From contig NZ_JAKJXE010000013.1 in NCBI RefSeq assembly GCF_021728295.1, positions 1 to 64,000 of the forward strand: a DNA stretch of 64,000 nt, written 5' to 3'. Positions within the stretch are counted from its first letter, which is position 1; every line of letters starts with the position of its first letter. The notes under the pieces are model-generated. The model did not search any database and was not told the origin of the DNA. It was given only the letters and a program-made list of their open reading frames with translations. Position numbers and translations under genes: made by a program. The DNA is from Pseudomonas petrae. Its GTDB lineage: Bacteria; Pseudomonadota; Gammaproteobacteria; Pseudomonadales; Pseudomonadaceae. This document shows, piece after piece, positions 1-8,490 of this stretch.

Positions 1-719
1 AGCAACAACGGCGCCATGCCGAAAAGCTTCACTTCTTTGGTGTGCGACTCATGGGACAGCAATGCTTCCAGGTAATTTTGATGGCGCGTTTCCGGGGCTC
101 GACGCTGAAACAGACGGAAGGCATTTCCGGAAAAATGCGTCTCGGCGAAGAACACCGGCAGCGCGCCGAGCACCAGGATCAGCAGCGCCCAAGGGGAAAA
201 ATGCACCAACAGCACCGCAAAGCTGACAAGCGAGATAAGGTTTTGCGTAAGCCCCAGGCCTTTTGTGACGAGGCCCAGTGGCCGGGTCGATGCATCCCGG
301 CGCACGCGCACCAACTTGTCGTAAAAGGCCGAGTCCTCGAACTGCAGCAGCGAAAGGGTCTGGGCCTTTTCCAGGATCATCAGGTTGACCTTCTGCCCCA
401 ACTGCACCCGCAGTAGCGCCTGTTGCATTGAAAGCGCCCGTTGCGCCCCGGCCAGCAAAGCTAATACGCCCGCCTCGGCCAACACATAACGCAGGACGGG
501 CCATACCGGCGCCTGGCTGCCATTGCCATGGATCTGCATCGCCTGAACCACCGCATCGACGATCCGCTGGCCGATCCAGGCGGCAAGCGCGGGTAAAATG
601 CCGGCGATCAGCGTCGCCACGATCAAGCCGCCGAACAAGGGGCGGGAAGTCGCCCAGACAAGGCCGACCGCCCTGCCGCTCTGGGTTGAAAATGCAGTCA
701 AACGATTGAACAACGACAT
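1..719 (-). CDS. ABC transporter, membrane domain, partial (runs off left edge)
   Basis: The frame is open from an ATG at 717-719 to base 1, giving 239 residues without a stop. The product begins MSLFNRLTAF and contains several hydrophobic stretches (for example around residues 25-50, 80-100 and 160-185) separated by a cytoplasmic-type loop with LVRVRRDASTRPLG. This layout matches the N-terminal transmembrane domain of an ABC exporter half-transporter, in which an ATPase domain would follow beyond the window. The nucleotide-binding motifs are therefore not visible and the substrate cannot be inferred. It stands alone upstream, with no close same-strand neighbour. Confidence in a real gene is high; in the family, moderate to high. 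Confidence 0.8.
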   Translation of the reverse strand, partial: MSLFNRLTAFSTQSGRAVGLVWATSRPLFGGLIVATLIAGILPALAAWIGQRIVDAVVQAMQIHGNGSQAPVWPVLRYVLAEAGVLALLAGAQRALSMQQALLRVQLGQKVNLMILEKAQTLSLLQFEDSAFYDKLVRVRRDASTRPLGLVTKGLGLTQNLISLVSFAVLLVHFSPWALLILVLGALPVFFAETHFSGNAFRLFQRRAPETRHQNYLEALLSHESHTKEVKLFGMAPLL

Positions 720-948
720 TAAGGGCGCAGGCTCCGGGTTGTCTGTGACAGGGGATTGTACCGGCTAGGTCGGCCGGCTTCGCCGGTCTTGTTGATCGCT
801 CCAGCGCGCTCTCCGGATGAGCCCGGTTCGCCCTGAAGGAATGAGTGATGCGGTTTTGGTAAATTGGTTAAGGCTATCAAGCTTTTAAGCAACACATAGC
901 GCCGACTGTTCGCTCCCAATACCTATCGAAACAGGCTTTGACGGAGGT

Positions 949-1128
949 TCACTTCTCTTCCGACGCCGACCCACTGCAGACCTTTGGGGTATTGAAGCGA
1001 TTTGCTCCTAAGTTCCATTCGTCAATCAGGCGGGTCAGAAACCGGAAGCCTTAGCCAAACGCCTCTTTCTCTAGCGCCTCAATCTGCGGGGGCAGATGGG
1101 TGATCAGTTGAATGTTGACCTGTCTCAT
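949..1128 (-). pseudogene. Remnant of a GNAT-type acetyltransferase N-terminus
   Basis: An ATG at 1126-1128 preceded by AAGGAC starts MRQVNIQLITHLPPQIEALE, then a TAA at 1051-1053 interrupts the frame after 25 residues. The same frame continues past the stop as GFRFLTRLIDEWNLGANRFN before ending at 949-951. That segment reads like the conserved start of a Pseudomonas GNAT family protein (pattern GFRFL-RLI-EW-SGANRF), from memory of the family. The rest of the domain, including the acetyl-CoA loop, is absent. The simplest reading is a decayed gene with a nonsense change and a lost C-terminus. Confidence 0.45.
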
Positions 1129-1204
1129 GCATCGTCCTTAATGCGTGGAAACCTGTCTGGCTGAAGAGACCCTTCGAGCGCACCGCCATCAGCAATGGTT
1201 GATC

Positions 1205-2005
1205 TCACGCCTTGCCAATACCAAGCAATGAACGCAGCCAGCCTGCCGACTTCCTTTCATAGAAGGGTGTGGTTTCCTTGAGGAAGTAATCGCTGAGGCC
1301 TGATTCACCTTCGTGAACGCGATAGAGATCAACGGGATCGCCATCCGGAGCGGTATCCCCGGCAACGGCACCGGCTTCGCGCATGACCCGTTCAAAATCT
1401 CCGTCCGCTTCAATGCCAATGATGAGATGAGGCTTCTGATCAATCGATGCGTCATGCATCAACGCCAGAAATGCACGTTTTACATTGCGATGTTTGGCAA
1501 GTAACTGGGTGAGCGAGTTGACCATCCTCGACGGGTATTGCGACGGCTGTCCGAGCAGCACGTTCGTGTCTTTTTCAACCGTGCGCTGCACCGGCTTTTG
1601 GCCGATCTCGTCGGAAAGCAGATGGCGCACTTCCTCCGGCAAAAACTCTTTGCCGTAAGGAGACTTTGGGTTGATGACAAGAGGGCTGCCCAGTGTGATT
1701 TCAAACAGCGATCTGGCCGGAATTTCTACGTAGGACTCTTCGCTATCTATGGATGCTTGCAGTGTTTGCAATGAAGAGAAAAACGGGATCACAGCGGAGC
1801 CGTCAGCCTTGTACCAATTCGCGATGCTGATGTTGCTACCCGCTTCGAGTGTGACATGACCTTTGCCAGTCCCGGCAGTGCCGAGGACGTAGACGGTGGA
1901 ACTCAACAGCGTCTTGAAAAAGTCAGGTCGATGGGCCGGCTCATCCGCCGCCAGCCTGAGTGATTGTTCGAGGGTGTTTTCTTGCTGGGTATCCATGATA
2001 TCCAT
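1205..2005 (-). CDS. SseB-family protein
   Basis: The product of 266 residues fits the SseB (enhanced serine sensitivity) family. The N-terminal domain carries the typical strand YVLGTAGTGKGHVTL, then FFSSLQTLQASID, and ARSLFEITLGSPLVINPKSPYGKEF; the C-terminal half has a second alpha/beta domain (HRNVKRAFLALMHD, LIIGIEADGDFERVMREAG). The family is linked in E. coli to serine sensitivity, but its biochemical role is not established. I chose the ATG at 2005 because GGAG lies six bases upstream; the frame extends 20 codons further without a better site. No signal peptide is visible, so it is cytoplasmic. It stands as a single gene. Confidence 0.75.
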   Translation of the reverse strand: MDIMDTQQENTLEQSLRLAADEPAHRPDFFKTLLSSTVYVLGTAGTGKGHVTLEAGSNISIANWYKADGSAVIPFFSSLQTLQASIDSEESYVEIPARSLFEITLGSPLVINPKSPYGKEFLPEEVRHLLSDEIGQKPVQRTVEKDTNVLLGQPSQYPSRMVNSLTQLLAKHRNVKRAFLALMHDASIDQKPHLIIGIEADGDFERVMREAGAVAGDTAPDGDPVDLYRVHEGESGLSDYFLKETTPFYERKSAGWLRSLLGIGKA

Positions 2006-2198
2006 CCGTAGCTCCATCAGATCAGACAAAAATTGAGCGCAAACAGCGCGTAGTTTTCCACGCAACTGTGAAAACAGGAAGAACAGGACCCTAATGAATC
2101 TGAGGCATGCGAAGAGTCACCCTGAAAGGATTTCCGAAGAGCGCGCCGGCCTGGCCTTGGTGGACGAAGAACCAAATGCGGTTCGTTCCTGCCTCCCG

Positions 2199-2441
2199 TC
2201 AGCCAATCGGCTCGAACCGCCGCCGCTTCAGGAACAACCCTATTCCCAGCGCAACGGCAAAGATCGCCGACAACGCCAGGTCAAACCCCAATATACGGAC
2301 CTGGCTTGCGGCAACGCAGCCAACCGCACCCACCGCCACCAGTAGCAGGGCGAGCCACTTGCGCAGCCTGTACGACTTAACAAACCGATCGAGCAGAAAG
2401 TACAGCACCAGGGCAATGACCATCTGGGTAATGTCGGACAT
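2199..2441 (-). CDS. Small membrane protein, unknown function
   Basis: This 80-residue product has three hydrophobic helices: one at about residues 5-20, one at 29-47 and one at 53-70. It ends in a basic tail (KRRRFEPIG). A GGGAG ribosome site lies eight bases before the ATG. It begins 12 bases after the stop of the next gene upstream (2454-2762) and is probably cotranscribed with it. I do not recognise the family. Confidence 0.55.
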   Translation of the reverse strand: MSDITQMVIALVLYFLLDRFVKSYRLRKWLALLLVAVGAVGCVAASQVRILGFDLALSAIFAVALGIGLFLKRRRFEPIG

Positions 2442-2453
2442 GTGTTTCTCCCG

Positions 2454-2762
2454 TCAGGTCTTGATGATCAGCGTCGAACGGCTGCGCTGCGGGCCGATAC
2501 CGCCGTTTACCTGCGCCTCGATGCTGACCAGCACGTCGCCTGCATGATAAGTGGGCAGGGTTTCGTTCACATACATACGCACACCGGCCCCGACAGGAAC
2601 ACCCACGTACGGGGAGGCTACATAAGAGGTGGCGCCAGCGAAGGCCGAGGCCGCAAGGTTAGCGATCCTGGTACGTTGGGCGTTGAGGGTATCGCCCTGT
2701 TGACGGGTCAGCGGCTTGGAGATGCCGATCATCATCAGGCACGGAAGGTTCTTGGCCAACAT
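2454..2762 (-). CDS. Conserved hypothetical protein, possibly the 3' part of a frameshifted gene
   Basis: The reading frame gives 102 residues starting MLAKNLPCLMMIGISK. It has a run of small residues (NLAASAFAGATSYVASPY) and a C-terminal beta-like part (YHAGDVLVSIEAQVNGGIG). No good ribosome site precedes the ATG, and the frame stays open a further seven codons upstream, as GQPLYDR, to a TGA. The neighbouring frame (2735-2920) ends 27 bases inside this one, so the two may be halves of one gene of about 150 codons. I do not recognise a function. Confidence 0.5.
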   Translation of the reverse strand: MLAKNLPCLMMIGISKPLTRQQGDTLNAQRTRIANLAASAFAGATSYVASPYVGVPVGAGVRMYVNETLPTYHAGDVLVSIEAQVNGGIGPQRSRSTLIIKT

Positions 2763-2920
2763 CCTGTCGTACAGCGGTTGACCTCATAGTGGGCGCTTCT
2801 CGCCTCACCAAAATGCAGCTCGCTGAGGCGTCCACGATCACTGTCGATGAGGGTGATCTGCGAGACGTTGAAAACGATTCCGTGATTGCCAATGTATTGG
2901 AAAGTCCCTTCGAACTTCAT
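2735..2920 (-). CDS. Short hypothetical protein, possibly the 5' part of a frameshifted gene
   Basis: The ATG at 2918-2920 has AAAGGA eight bases upstream, a good ribosome site. It starts MKFEGTFQYIGNHG and continues with a plausible folded sequence (IVFNVSQITLIDSDRGRLSE) up to about HFGEARSAHYE. After that point it reads a Cys/Arg-rich tail that looks out of frame. The frame overlaps 2454-2762 by 28 bases. Reading through with a one-base shift near 2775-2785 would join both into one protein. A short independent gene is the alternative. Confidence 0.35.
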   Translation of the reverse strand: MKFEGTFQYIGNHGIVFNVSQITLIDSDRGRLSELHFGEARSAHYEVNRCTTGCWPRTFRA

Positions 2921-3035
2921 CGCACGCATCCTTTCGAGCCAGAGACGGGAATTCTCTACAAGTAGCGCATGGGGTTCAAATCATTTCACCCTGGCAAGGT
3001 GTATGCGGCCGCAAGACTTAGCCCAATCGGGCTTA

Positions 3036-4520
3036 TCAGCTTTTCTTCTCTGTTTTTTTGTCATCAGACCCCGGGCCGCGAGTGACCTCAAACCGCCTCA
3101 CATTCTTGCGCAACCAACTCATAAACCCACTGGCATCCGCAACCACCGGCTTAGCTTCCAACAACGCCGCCCGAGCCTTGACGCGATACTTAGCCAGCCC
3201 TGCCAACGCCCCAATCAATTCCGGATGCTCTACCAGCCACGGATCCAGATCGGCCTTGTCGATGCGATAAATCATGCAGTCGGTATACGCGCAGAAGCGC
3301 GCCAGCGTCGGCGTCGCGTCGAGGAAACCGGTCTCACCCAGCAGCTCGCCCGGCCCCATGCGGCCGACTTCGAGCCAGCCATCCGGCCGTTGCAGCGACG
3401 CCGACACGACGCCGGACTCGATAATGAAAAGCGCATCAGGCACCACCCCTTCAGCAAGCACGATGTCTTTCGCCGGATAAGCGCCCAGGCGCATGTGCTG
3501 TTCCAGTTGCGCACGGTCGGCATCGCTGAGCATGCGCAGCGCATTCACGGTATTGAGCACGGCAGACTGGCGGGTTGTGGGGCGCTGCTGGTCCTGGCGA
3601 GTTTCGGTCGACGCCAGTTGCCGATGAATCAGGTCGAACAGCTGATTGCGCACCGATGAACGCCGGTCCCGGGATTTCACGTAGCCGGTCACTTCGTATT
3701 CGACGATGCGCAGGCCGGACTTGACCACCACCGCCGACGGCGCGGGCTGGGCCAGTAATTCGCGGCAGCCGAGCAGCGCCTTCTCCAGGGAATCCAGCAC
3801 CAGGCTGGGCCGCAAGCGCGTCGACAGTTCGATGGACAGGGTGACCGAATGGAAATGGTCCGGCCGGCTGAAGTTGACGATGCGAGTCTTGGCGGCCATG
3901 GCGTTGGGAATCACCGCCATGCTGCCTTCGGAGGTCAGCAGGTGGGTGGAGCGCCAGTCGATTTCGATGACTTTGCCTTCGATGTCGTCGACGCGAATCC
4001 AGTCGTCCACCCGAAACGGTTTGGTCGCGTTGAGGACGATGCCGGAGAACACATCGCCCAGTGTGCTCTGCACGGCGAGGCCGAAGATGATCGCCACGGC
4101 GCCGGAGGTCGCCAGCAGACCTTTGACCGGCAGGTCGAGCACGTAGCCAGCTGCCGCCACAGCCGCGACGAGGAAGATGATCGCGCCCATCACGTCTTGC
4201 AGCAGATGGCCCTTGCCGCCGATCCGCGGCTCCATGACCACGGTGGCGAGCACCGTCAGGGTCCGCGCGCCGAACAGCCACCAGGCGATGGTCAGAATCG
4301 TGCCGAGCACATGCCGGGGAACGGACCAGTCGGCGGGCACCGGATACAGCGGACTCAGCCCGCCATCGAGCAGCGCCATGCTGAACAGCACGAACAGCGC
4401 AAGCCGGCACGCCAGCTTGCGCCGCAGCCAGCGCGGCTCCAGCCATTGCCAGAGCGTAAGGTCGATGACCAGCAGCACGGCAGCGCTGATCAACGGATAG
4501 GCGAACCACAAATGATCCAT
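3036..4520 (-). CDS. MscS-type mechanosensitive channel with C-terminal cyclic-nucleotide-binding domain
   Basis: The 494-residue protein has about four N-terminal transmembrane segments in residues 1-150. The pore-lining/beta-domain signature of MscS follows: GLLATSGAVAIIFGLAVQST, then GDVFSGIVLNATKPFRVDDW and the beta-domain IEIDWRSTHLLTSEGSMAVIPN. A domain with the CRP-like fold lies at about residues 340-450: ALRMLSDADRAQLEQHM, then ALFIIESGVVSASL and a phosphate-binding-cassette-like GPGELLGETGFLDATPTLARFCA. It thus resembles the ligand-modulated MscS subgroup in the inner membrane. The start has AGGGAACATCG before the ATG. Whether the pocket binds cAMP, cGMP or another ligand is unknown. 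Confidence 0.9.
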   Translation of the reverse strand: MDHLWFAYPLISAAVLLVIDLTLWQWLEPRWLRRKLACRLALFVLFSMALLDGGLSPLYPVPADWSVPRHVLGTILTIAWWLFGARTLTVLATVVMEPRIGGKGHLLQDVMGAIIFLVAAVAAAGYVLDLPVKGLLATSGAVAIIFGLAVQSTLGDVFSGIVLNATKPFRVDDWIRVDDIEGKVIEIDWRSTHLLTSEGSMAVIPNAMAAKTRIVNFSRPDHFHSVTLSIELSTRLRPSLVLDSLEKALLGCRELLAQPAPSAVVVKSGLRIVEYEVTGYVKSRDRRSSVRNQLFDLIHRQLASTETRQDQQRPTTRQSAVLNTVNALRMLSDADRAQLEQHMRLGAYPAKDIVLAEGVVPDALFIIESGVVSASLQRPDGWLEVGRMGPGELLGETGFLDATPTLARFCAYTDCMIYRIDKADLDPWLVEHPELIGALAGLAKYRVKARAALLEAKPVVADASGFMSWLRKNVRRFEVTRGPGSDDKKTEKKS

Positions 4521-4652
4521 CGATGTTCCCTGACGGTGGACAGCCCGTGGAGCTTAGCTGAATACCCTGCAGGGAAGTGTCGGTCACATCATCTGGGCAG
4601 CAATGGAGCGAATTGGGGCGAAGGCTGATGCTGGTGCTGATGTCAACTCTGA

Positions 4653-4913
4653 AGGAGCCGGCTTGCTGGCGAATGCGGGGGGTCAGGCGGCTGGATGTCG
4701 CAGCTGATATTTTTCGCGGGCAAGCGCGCTCCTACAGTTGATCTCGACAACATCCGAAATCTTCGGTGCACATGAATTTTGTAGGAGCCGGCTTGCTGGC
4801 GAATGCGGGGGGTCAGCGACGACGATTTTGACCAATAGACTGCGTTCGCCAGCAAGCCGGCTTCTACGGAGTGAGTTCGTCCGATCGTGGCCCGAAGTAA
4901 GTGAGCTCCTACG
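4653..4913. repeat. Cluster of REP-like inverted repeats
   Basis: The 439-base stretch between the channel gene and the SDR holds no gene. It contains GGAGCCGGCTTGCTGGCGAA at 4653, the inverted partner CGCGGGCAAGCGCGCTCCTA near 4716-4735, a second left arm at 4781 and a right arm CCAGCAAGCCGGCTTCTAC near 4848-4866. These are the usual imperfect-palindrome pairs of Pseudomonas REP elements. Two arm types (GCCGGCTTGCTGGC and GCGCGCTTGCCCGC) are mixed in one pair. Confidence 0.8.
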
Positions 4914-4959
4914 GAGTGAGCGGTGAGTCAGTCAACCGTGTGGAGAATGATCAGACGAA

Positions 4960-5721
4960 TCAAAACGCCGTCACGCCCCCATCCACCGCCAGTGAGTGCC
5001 CGGTGGTGAACGCGGCGCCGTCGCTGCACAGGTAGAGCACGGCGGCGGCGATTTCTTCGACTTTGCCGATCCGCCCGACCGGGTGCATGGTCGCGGCGAA
5101 TTCGGCCTTGCGCGGGTCGGCTTCGTGGGCGCGGCGGAACATGTCGGTGTCGATCACCGCCGGGCACACGGCGTTGACCCGTATGTGTTTCTTGGCGTAT
5201 TCGATGGCGGCCGACTTGGTCAGGCCGATCACCGCGTGCTTGGACGCGCTGTAGATGCTCATTTTCGGCGCCGCGCCCAGCCCGGCGACCGACGCCGTGT
5301 TGACGATCGCCCCGCCACCCTGGGCCAGCATCAGCGGCAACTGGTATTTCATGCACAGCCAGACGCCCTTGACGTTGACGCCCATGATCGCGTCGAACTC
5401 GGCTTCGCTGCCTTCGGCGAGCCGGCCCTTCTCGATTTCGATGCCGGCGTTGTTGAAGGCGTAATCGACGCGGCCGTAGGCGTCCACGGCTTGGGCCATC
5501 ATTTGCTGCACCTGGGCGTCCTTTGTCACGTCACACGGCAGAAACAGCGCTTCCCCGCCCGCCTGACGAATCAACTCGGCCGTGCCCTCGCCGCCCGCGC
5601 TGTCCAGATCCACCACCAGCACTTTCAGGCCATGTTCGGCAAACGCCAGCGCGGTCGCTCGGCCAATGCCTGCAGCGGCGCCGGTGACCAACGCGACCTG
5701 GCCGGAAAACGTCATGCTCAT
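4960..5721 (-). CDS. Short-chain dehydrogenase/reductase (glucose-1-dehydrogenase-like family)
   Basis: A classical SDR of 253 residues. The cofactor motif TGAAAGIGRA sits near residue 12, followed by the acidic VVDLDSAGG loop, which suggests NAD over NADP. NNAG (FNNAGIEIEKG) is near 90, the catalytic Ser is in VNTASVAGLG, and the YSASKHAV motif supplies Tyr and Lys. The C-terminal FTTGHSLAVDGG is typical of the family. The ATG at 5721 is preceded by AAGGACGAACCC; an extended frame upstream lacks a ribosome site. The substrate cannot be read from the sequence. The reductase gene at 5975 diverges from it. Confidence 0.88.
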   Translation of the reverse strand: MSMTFSGQVALVTGAAAGIGRATALAFAEHGLKVLVVDLDSAGGEGTAELIRQAGGEALFLPCDVTKDAQVQQMMAQAVDAYGRVDYAFNNAGIEIEKGRLAEGSEAEFDAIMGVNVKGVWLCMKYQLPLMLAQGGGAIVNTASVAGLGAAPKMSIYSASKHAVIGLTKSAAIEYAKKHIRVNAVCPAVIDTDMFRRAHEADPRKAEFAATMHPVGRIGKVEEIAAAVLYLCSDGAAFTTGHSLAVDGGVTAF

Positions 5722-5974
5722 GGGTTCGTCCTTTTTTGTACTTATTAACGGAAGGTTCGGCAAACGCCTGTGATGCGCCGCAGCTTAGCGGTCGCGGCAC
5801 AATCAGCGTCAGCACTATCAAGAGGCCGGTTGCCGGGCCATTGGCGGCGATGATGATCAAAGACGAGCGCCATCATCAGCATGGATCGGCGGGCATTCGG
5901 TGCAATGGCAATCCTTGCTGTCCGGGTCGTTCCGGTCTATCACTGCCGCTTCGCCGATAATCGAGAGCCCTGCC

Positions 5975-6979
5975 ATGACCGCCTTGAACAACCGCCAATT
6001 CCTCCTCGCCCGCCGCCCGGTGGGTGCTGCCAGCCGTGAAGATTTTACCTTCCAGACCGTGCCCGTTGCCGATCTCGCTCCGGGGCAGATCCTGGTGAAA
6101 AGCGAATACCTGTCGCTGGACCCGGCCATGCGCGGCTGGATGAACGAAGGCAAGTCCTACATCGCACCCGTCGAGCTGGGCGCGGTCATGCGCGCGTTGG
6201 GTGCGGGCAAGGTCATCGAGTCGCAGCACCCGAAATTCGCGGTGGGCGATTACGTTCAGGGTGTGCTCGGGGTGCAGGATTATTTCGTCGGCGAGCCCAA
6301 GGGCTTCAACAAGGTCGACCCTAAACTCGTGCCGTTACCGGTTTACCTGGCAGCGTTGGGCATGACCGGTATGTCGGCGTACTTCGCCTTGCTCGAAGTC
6401 GGCCAGCCAAAAGCTGGAGACACCGTGGTCATTTCCGGGGCGGCGGGTGCGGTCGGCAGCATTGCCGGGCAGATCGCCAAAATCAAAGGCTGCCGGGTCA
6501 TCGGGATTGCTGGCGGCAAGGAAAAGTGCCAGACCCTGATCGATGAGTTCGGTTTTGACGGCGCCATTGATTACAAGAACGAGGACATTCATGCGGCGCT
6601 GAAACGCGAATGCCCCAAAGGCGTGGACGTGTATTTCGATAACGTCGGCGGCGACATCCTCGATGCGGTCCTGACCCGCCTGGCGTTGAAGGCGCGGGTG
6701 GTGATCTGCGGCGCCATCAGCCAGTACAACAACAAGGAAGCGGTCAAAGGCCCGGCCAACTACCTGTCGCTGCTGGTCAATCGCGCGCGCATGGAAGGCT
6801 TCGTGGTGATGGACCATGCCGAACATTTCGCCAAAGCGGGAATGGAAATGGCCGGCTGGCTGGCCCAGGGCAAGCTGAAAAGCAAAGAGCACATCGTTGA
6901 AGGCCTTGAGACCTTCCCCGAAACCCTGCAGATGCTGTTCAAGGGCGAGAACAGCGGTAAGTTGATCTTGAAGGTGTGA
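5975..6979 (+). CDS. Zinc-independent medium-chain NADPH-dependent oxidoreductase (CurA/leukotriene B4 dehydrogenase-like)
   Basis: The 334-residue product starts MTALNNRQFLLARRPVG, the usual opening of this group (RQ--LA-RP-G). The SLDPAMRGWMN segment and the nucleotide motif SGAAGAVGSIAGQIAK near residue 155 mark the MDR superfamily branch without zinc ligands. YFDNVGGDILDAVL is also characteristic. The family reduces activated double bonds of enones, and curcumin reductase CurA is a member. The frame is open 25 codons upstream, but the start chosen matches the family N-terminus. It is transcribed divergently from the SDR across about 250 bases. Confidence 0.88.
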   Translation: MTALNNRQFLLARRPVGAASREDFTFQTVPVADLAPGQILVKSEYLSLDPAMRGWMNEGKSYIAPVELGAVMRALGAGKVIESQHPKFAVGDYVQGVLGVQDYFVGEPKGFNKVDPKLVPLPVYLAALGMTGMSAYFALLEVGQPKAGDTVVISGAAGAVGSIAGQIAKIKGCRVIGIAGGKEKCQTLIDEFGFDGAIDYKNEDIHAALKRECPKGVDVYFDNVGGDILDAVLTRLALKARVVICGAISQYNNKEAVKGPANYLSLLVNRARMEGFVVMDHAEHFAKAGMEMAGWLAQGKLKSKEHIVEGLETFPETLQMLFKGENSGKLILKV

Positions 6980-7141
6980 GTTGAAGGTATGAGCTGAAGG
7001 TGTGAGCTGGAGGTGAAGCCTCAAGGTGTAAGCCGTCGCTGATAATCCGCTGAACAACTCACGGATAACGCTGCCAAAACCACCAGAGGGCGCACTCTGG
7101 TGTAAGCTCGTGCGCTGTTGATCCGACCCATCGAGAGGCTT

Positions 7142-8485
7142 ATGCGGGCTCCCTTCCGACGTTCTACCCTTGCAGCGCTGCGTGGTTTTGAATCCTCCGG
7201 CACGGCGATCACGATTCTGCCGAGTGCAGCCGATTACCGGCAGACACTGCTGGCGAAGATTGCCGCCGCCACCCGGCGGATTTACATCGTTGCCCTGTAC
7301 TTGCAGCAGGATGAAGCCGGCCAGGAAGTTCTCGATGCGCTATATGCCGCCAAGGCTGCGCGCCCGGAGCTGGACGTCGTCGTACTGGTCGACTGGTTCC
7401 GTGCCCAACGCGGCCTGATCGGCGCCGGCAAGCAGGCCGGGAACTCGGCGTGGTATCAGGCGCAGAACCTGGAACACGATCAGGAAGTGCCGGTGTACGG
7501 CGTGCCGGTGCAAACCCGCGAGCTGTTCGGCGTGTTGCACCTCAAGGGATGCGTTATCGACGATTGCGTGATTTACAGCGGCGCCAGCATCAATAACGTT
7601 TATCTGCACAAGCTCGGCAAATACCGGCTCGATCGCTATCACCTGATCGAAAGCAACGGCCTGGCCGACTCGTTCCAGCGCCTGGTGCAGCAGGACATTC
7701 TGCCGTCCGACGCGGTGCATCGCCTCGACCTGCCCTCACCCCCGAGTTCACGCAGCCTGCGCGGGGAGATTCGTCAGTTCCGCCAGCACCTCAAGCGCGC
7801 CAGTTACGACATCAACGATGGCGTCCGTGACAATGGCGAGCTGCGCGTCATCCCGCTGCTGGGCATCGGCAACAAGAACCCGCTGAGCAAAACCCTCTGC
7901 GACCTGATTGCCGCGACCGATGAGCAACTGACGCTGTGCACGCCGTACTTCAACATGCCGCTGGTGGTGAAGCGCGAGATCAATCGCGCGCTCAAGCGGG
8001 GCGTGAAGGTCGACATCATCATCGGCGACAAGACCGCCAACGACTTTTTCATTTCGCCGGAGGAGCCGTTCAAGGTGATCTCCGCGCTGCCGTATCTGTA
8101 CGAGATCAGCCTGCGTCGGTTCATGCAGAAGCATCAGACGGCGATCGCCAGGCACCAGCTGAACATCCATCTGTGGAAAGACGGCGACAACACCTATCAC
8201 CTCAAGGGGCTGTGGTCGGACGACCGCTACACCCTGCTGACCGGCAACAACCTCAACCCGCGGGCCTTTCAGCTGGACCTGGAAAACGCCGTGCTGATCG
8301 ATGACCCCAAGGGCGAATGGCTGAAGCCGCGCGCGGAAGAGATCGCGTTGCTGATGCGCAACACCCATCGGGTGGGCAAGTTCGACGAGCTGGATACCCT
8401 GAGCGAATACCCGATTGGCGTGCGCACGTTTCTGCGGCGGGTCAGCCGGGTCCGCGTCGAGCGCCTGCTCTACCGGATTCTGTGA
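7142..8485 (+). CDS. pssA: CDP-diacylglycerol--serine O-phosphatidyltransferase (phospholipase D superfamily)
   Basis: This is the type I phosphatidylserine synthase that makes phosphatidylserine from CDP-diacylglycerol and serine, the first committed step to phosphatidylethanolamine. The 447-residue protein has both HKD-type motifs: HLKGCVIDDCVIYSG in the first half and HLKGLWSDDRYTLLTGNNLN in the second. It matches recalled E. coli PssA through long stretches such as RIYIVALYLQQD, GDKTANDF and LPYLYEISLRRF. The ATG at 7142 sits behind GAGAGG; a TTG eight codons earlier is the alternative. It lies five bases upstream of a TetR gene. Confidence 0.95.
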   Translation: MRAPFRRSTLAALRGFESSGTAITILPSAADYRQTLLAKIAAATRRIYIVALYLQQDEAGQEVLDALYAAKAARPELDVVVLVDWFRAQRGLIGAGKQAGNSAWYQAQNLEHDQEVPVYGVPVQTRELFGVLHLKGCVIDDCVIYSGASINNVYLHKLGKYRLDRYHLIESNGLADSFQRLVQQDILPSDAVHRLDLPSPPSSRSLRGEIRQFRQHLKRASYDINDGVRDNGELRVIPLLGIGNKNPLSKTLCDLIAATDEQLTLCTPYFNMPLVVKREINRALKRGVKVDIIIGDKTANDFFISPEEPFKVISALPYLYEISLRRFMQKHQTAIARHQLNIHLWKDGDNTYHLKGLWSDDRYTLLTGNNLNPRAFQLDLENAVLIDDPKGEWLKPRAEEIALLMRNTHRVGKFDELDTLSEYPIGVRTFLRRVSRVRVERLLYRIL

Positions 8486-8490
8486 AGAGC

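Noticed and set aside
49..504. 151-codon minus-strand frame near the left edge
   Set aside because: It is a shifted reading of the ABC transporter gene 1-719, whose own frame has membrane helices and stays open.
719..919. 66-codon minus-strand frame before the ABC transporter
   Set aside because: No ribosome site, no recognisable sequence; the interval 720-948 appears to be plain intergenic DNA.
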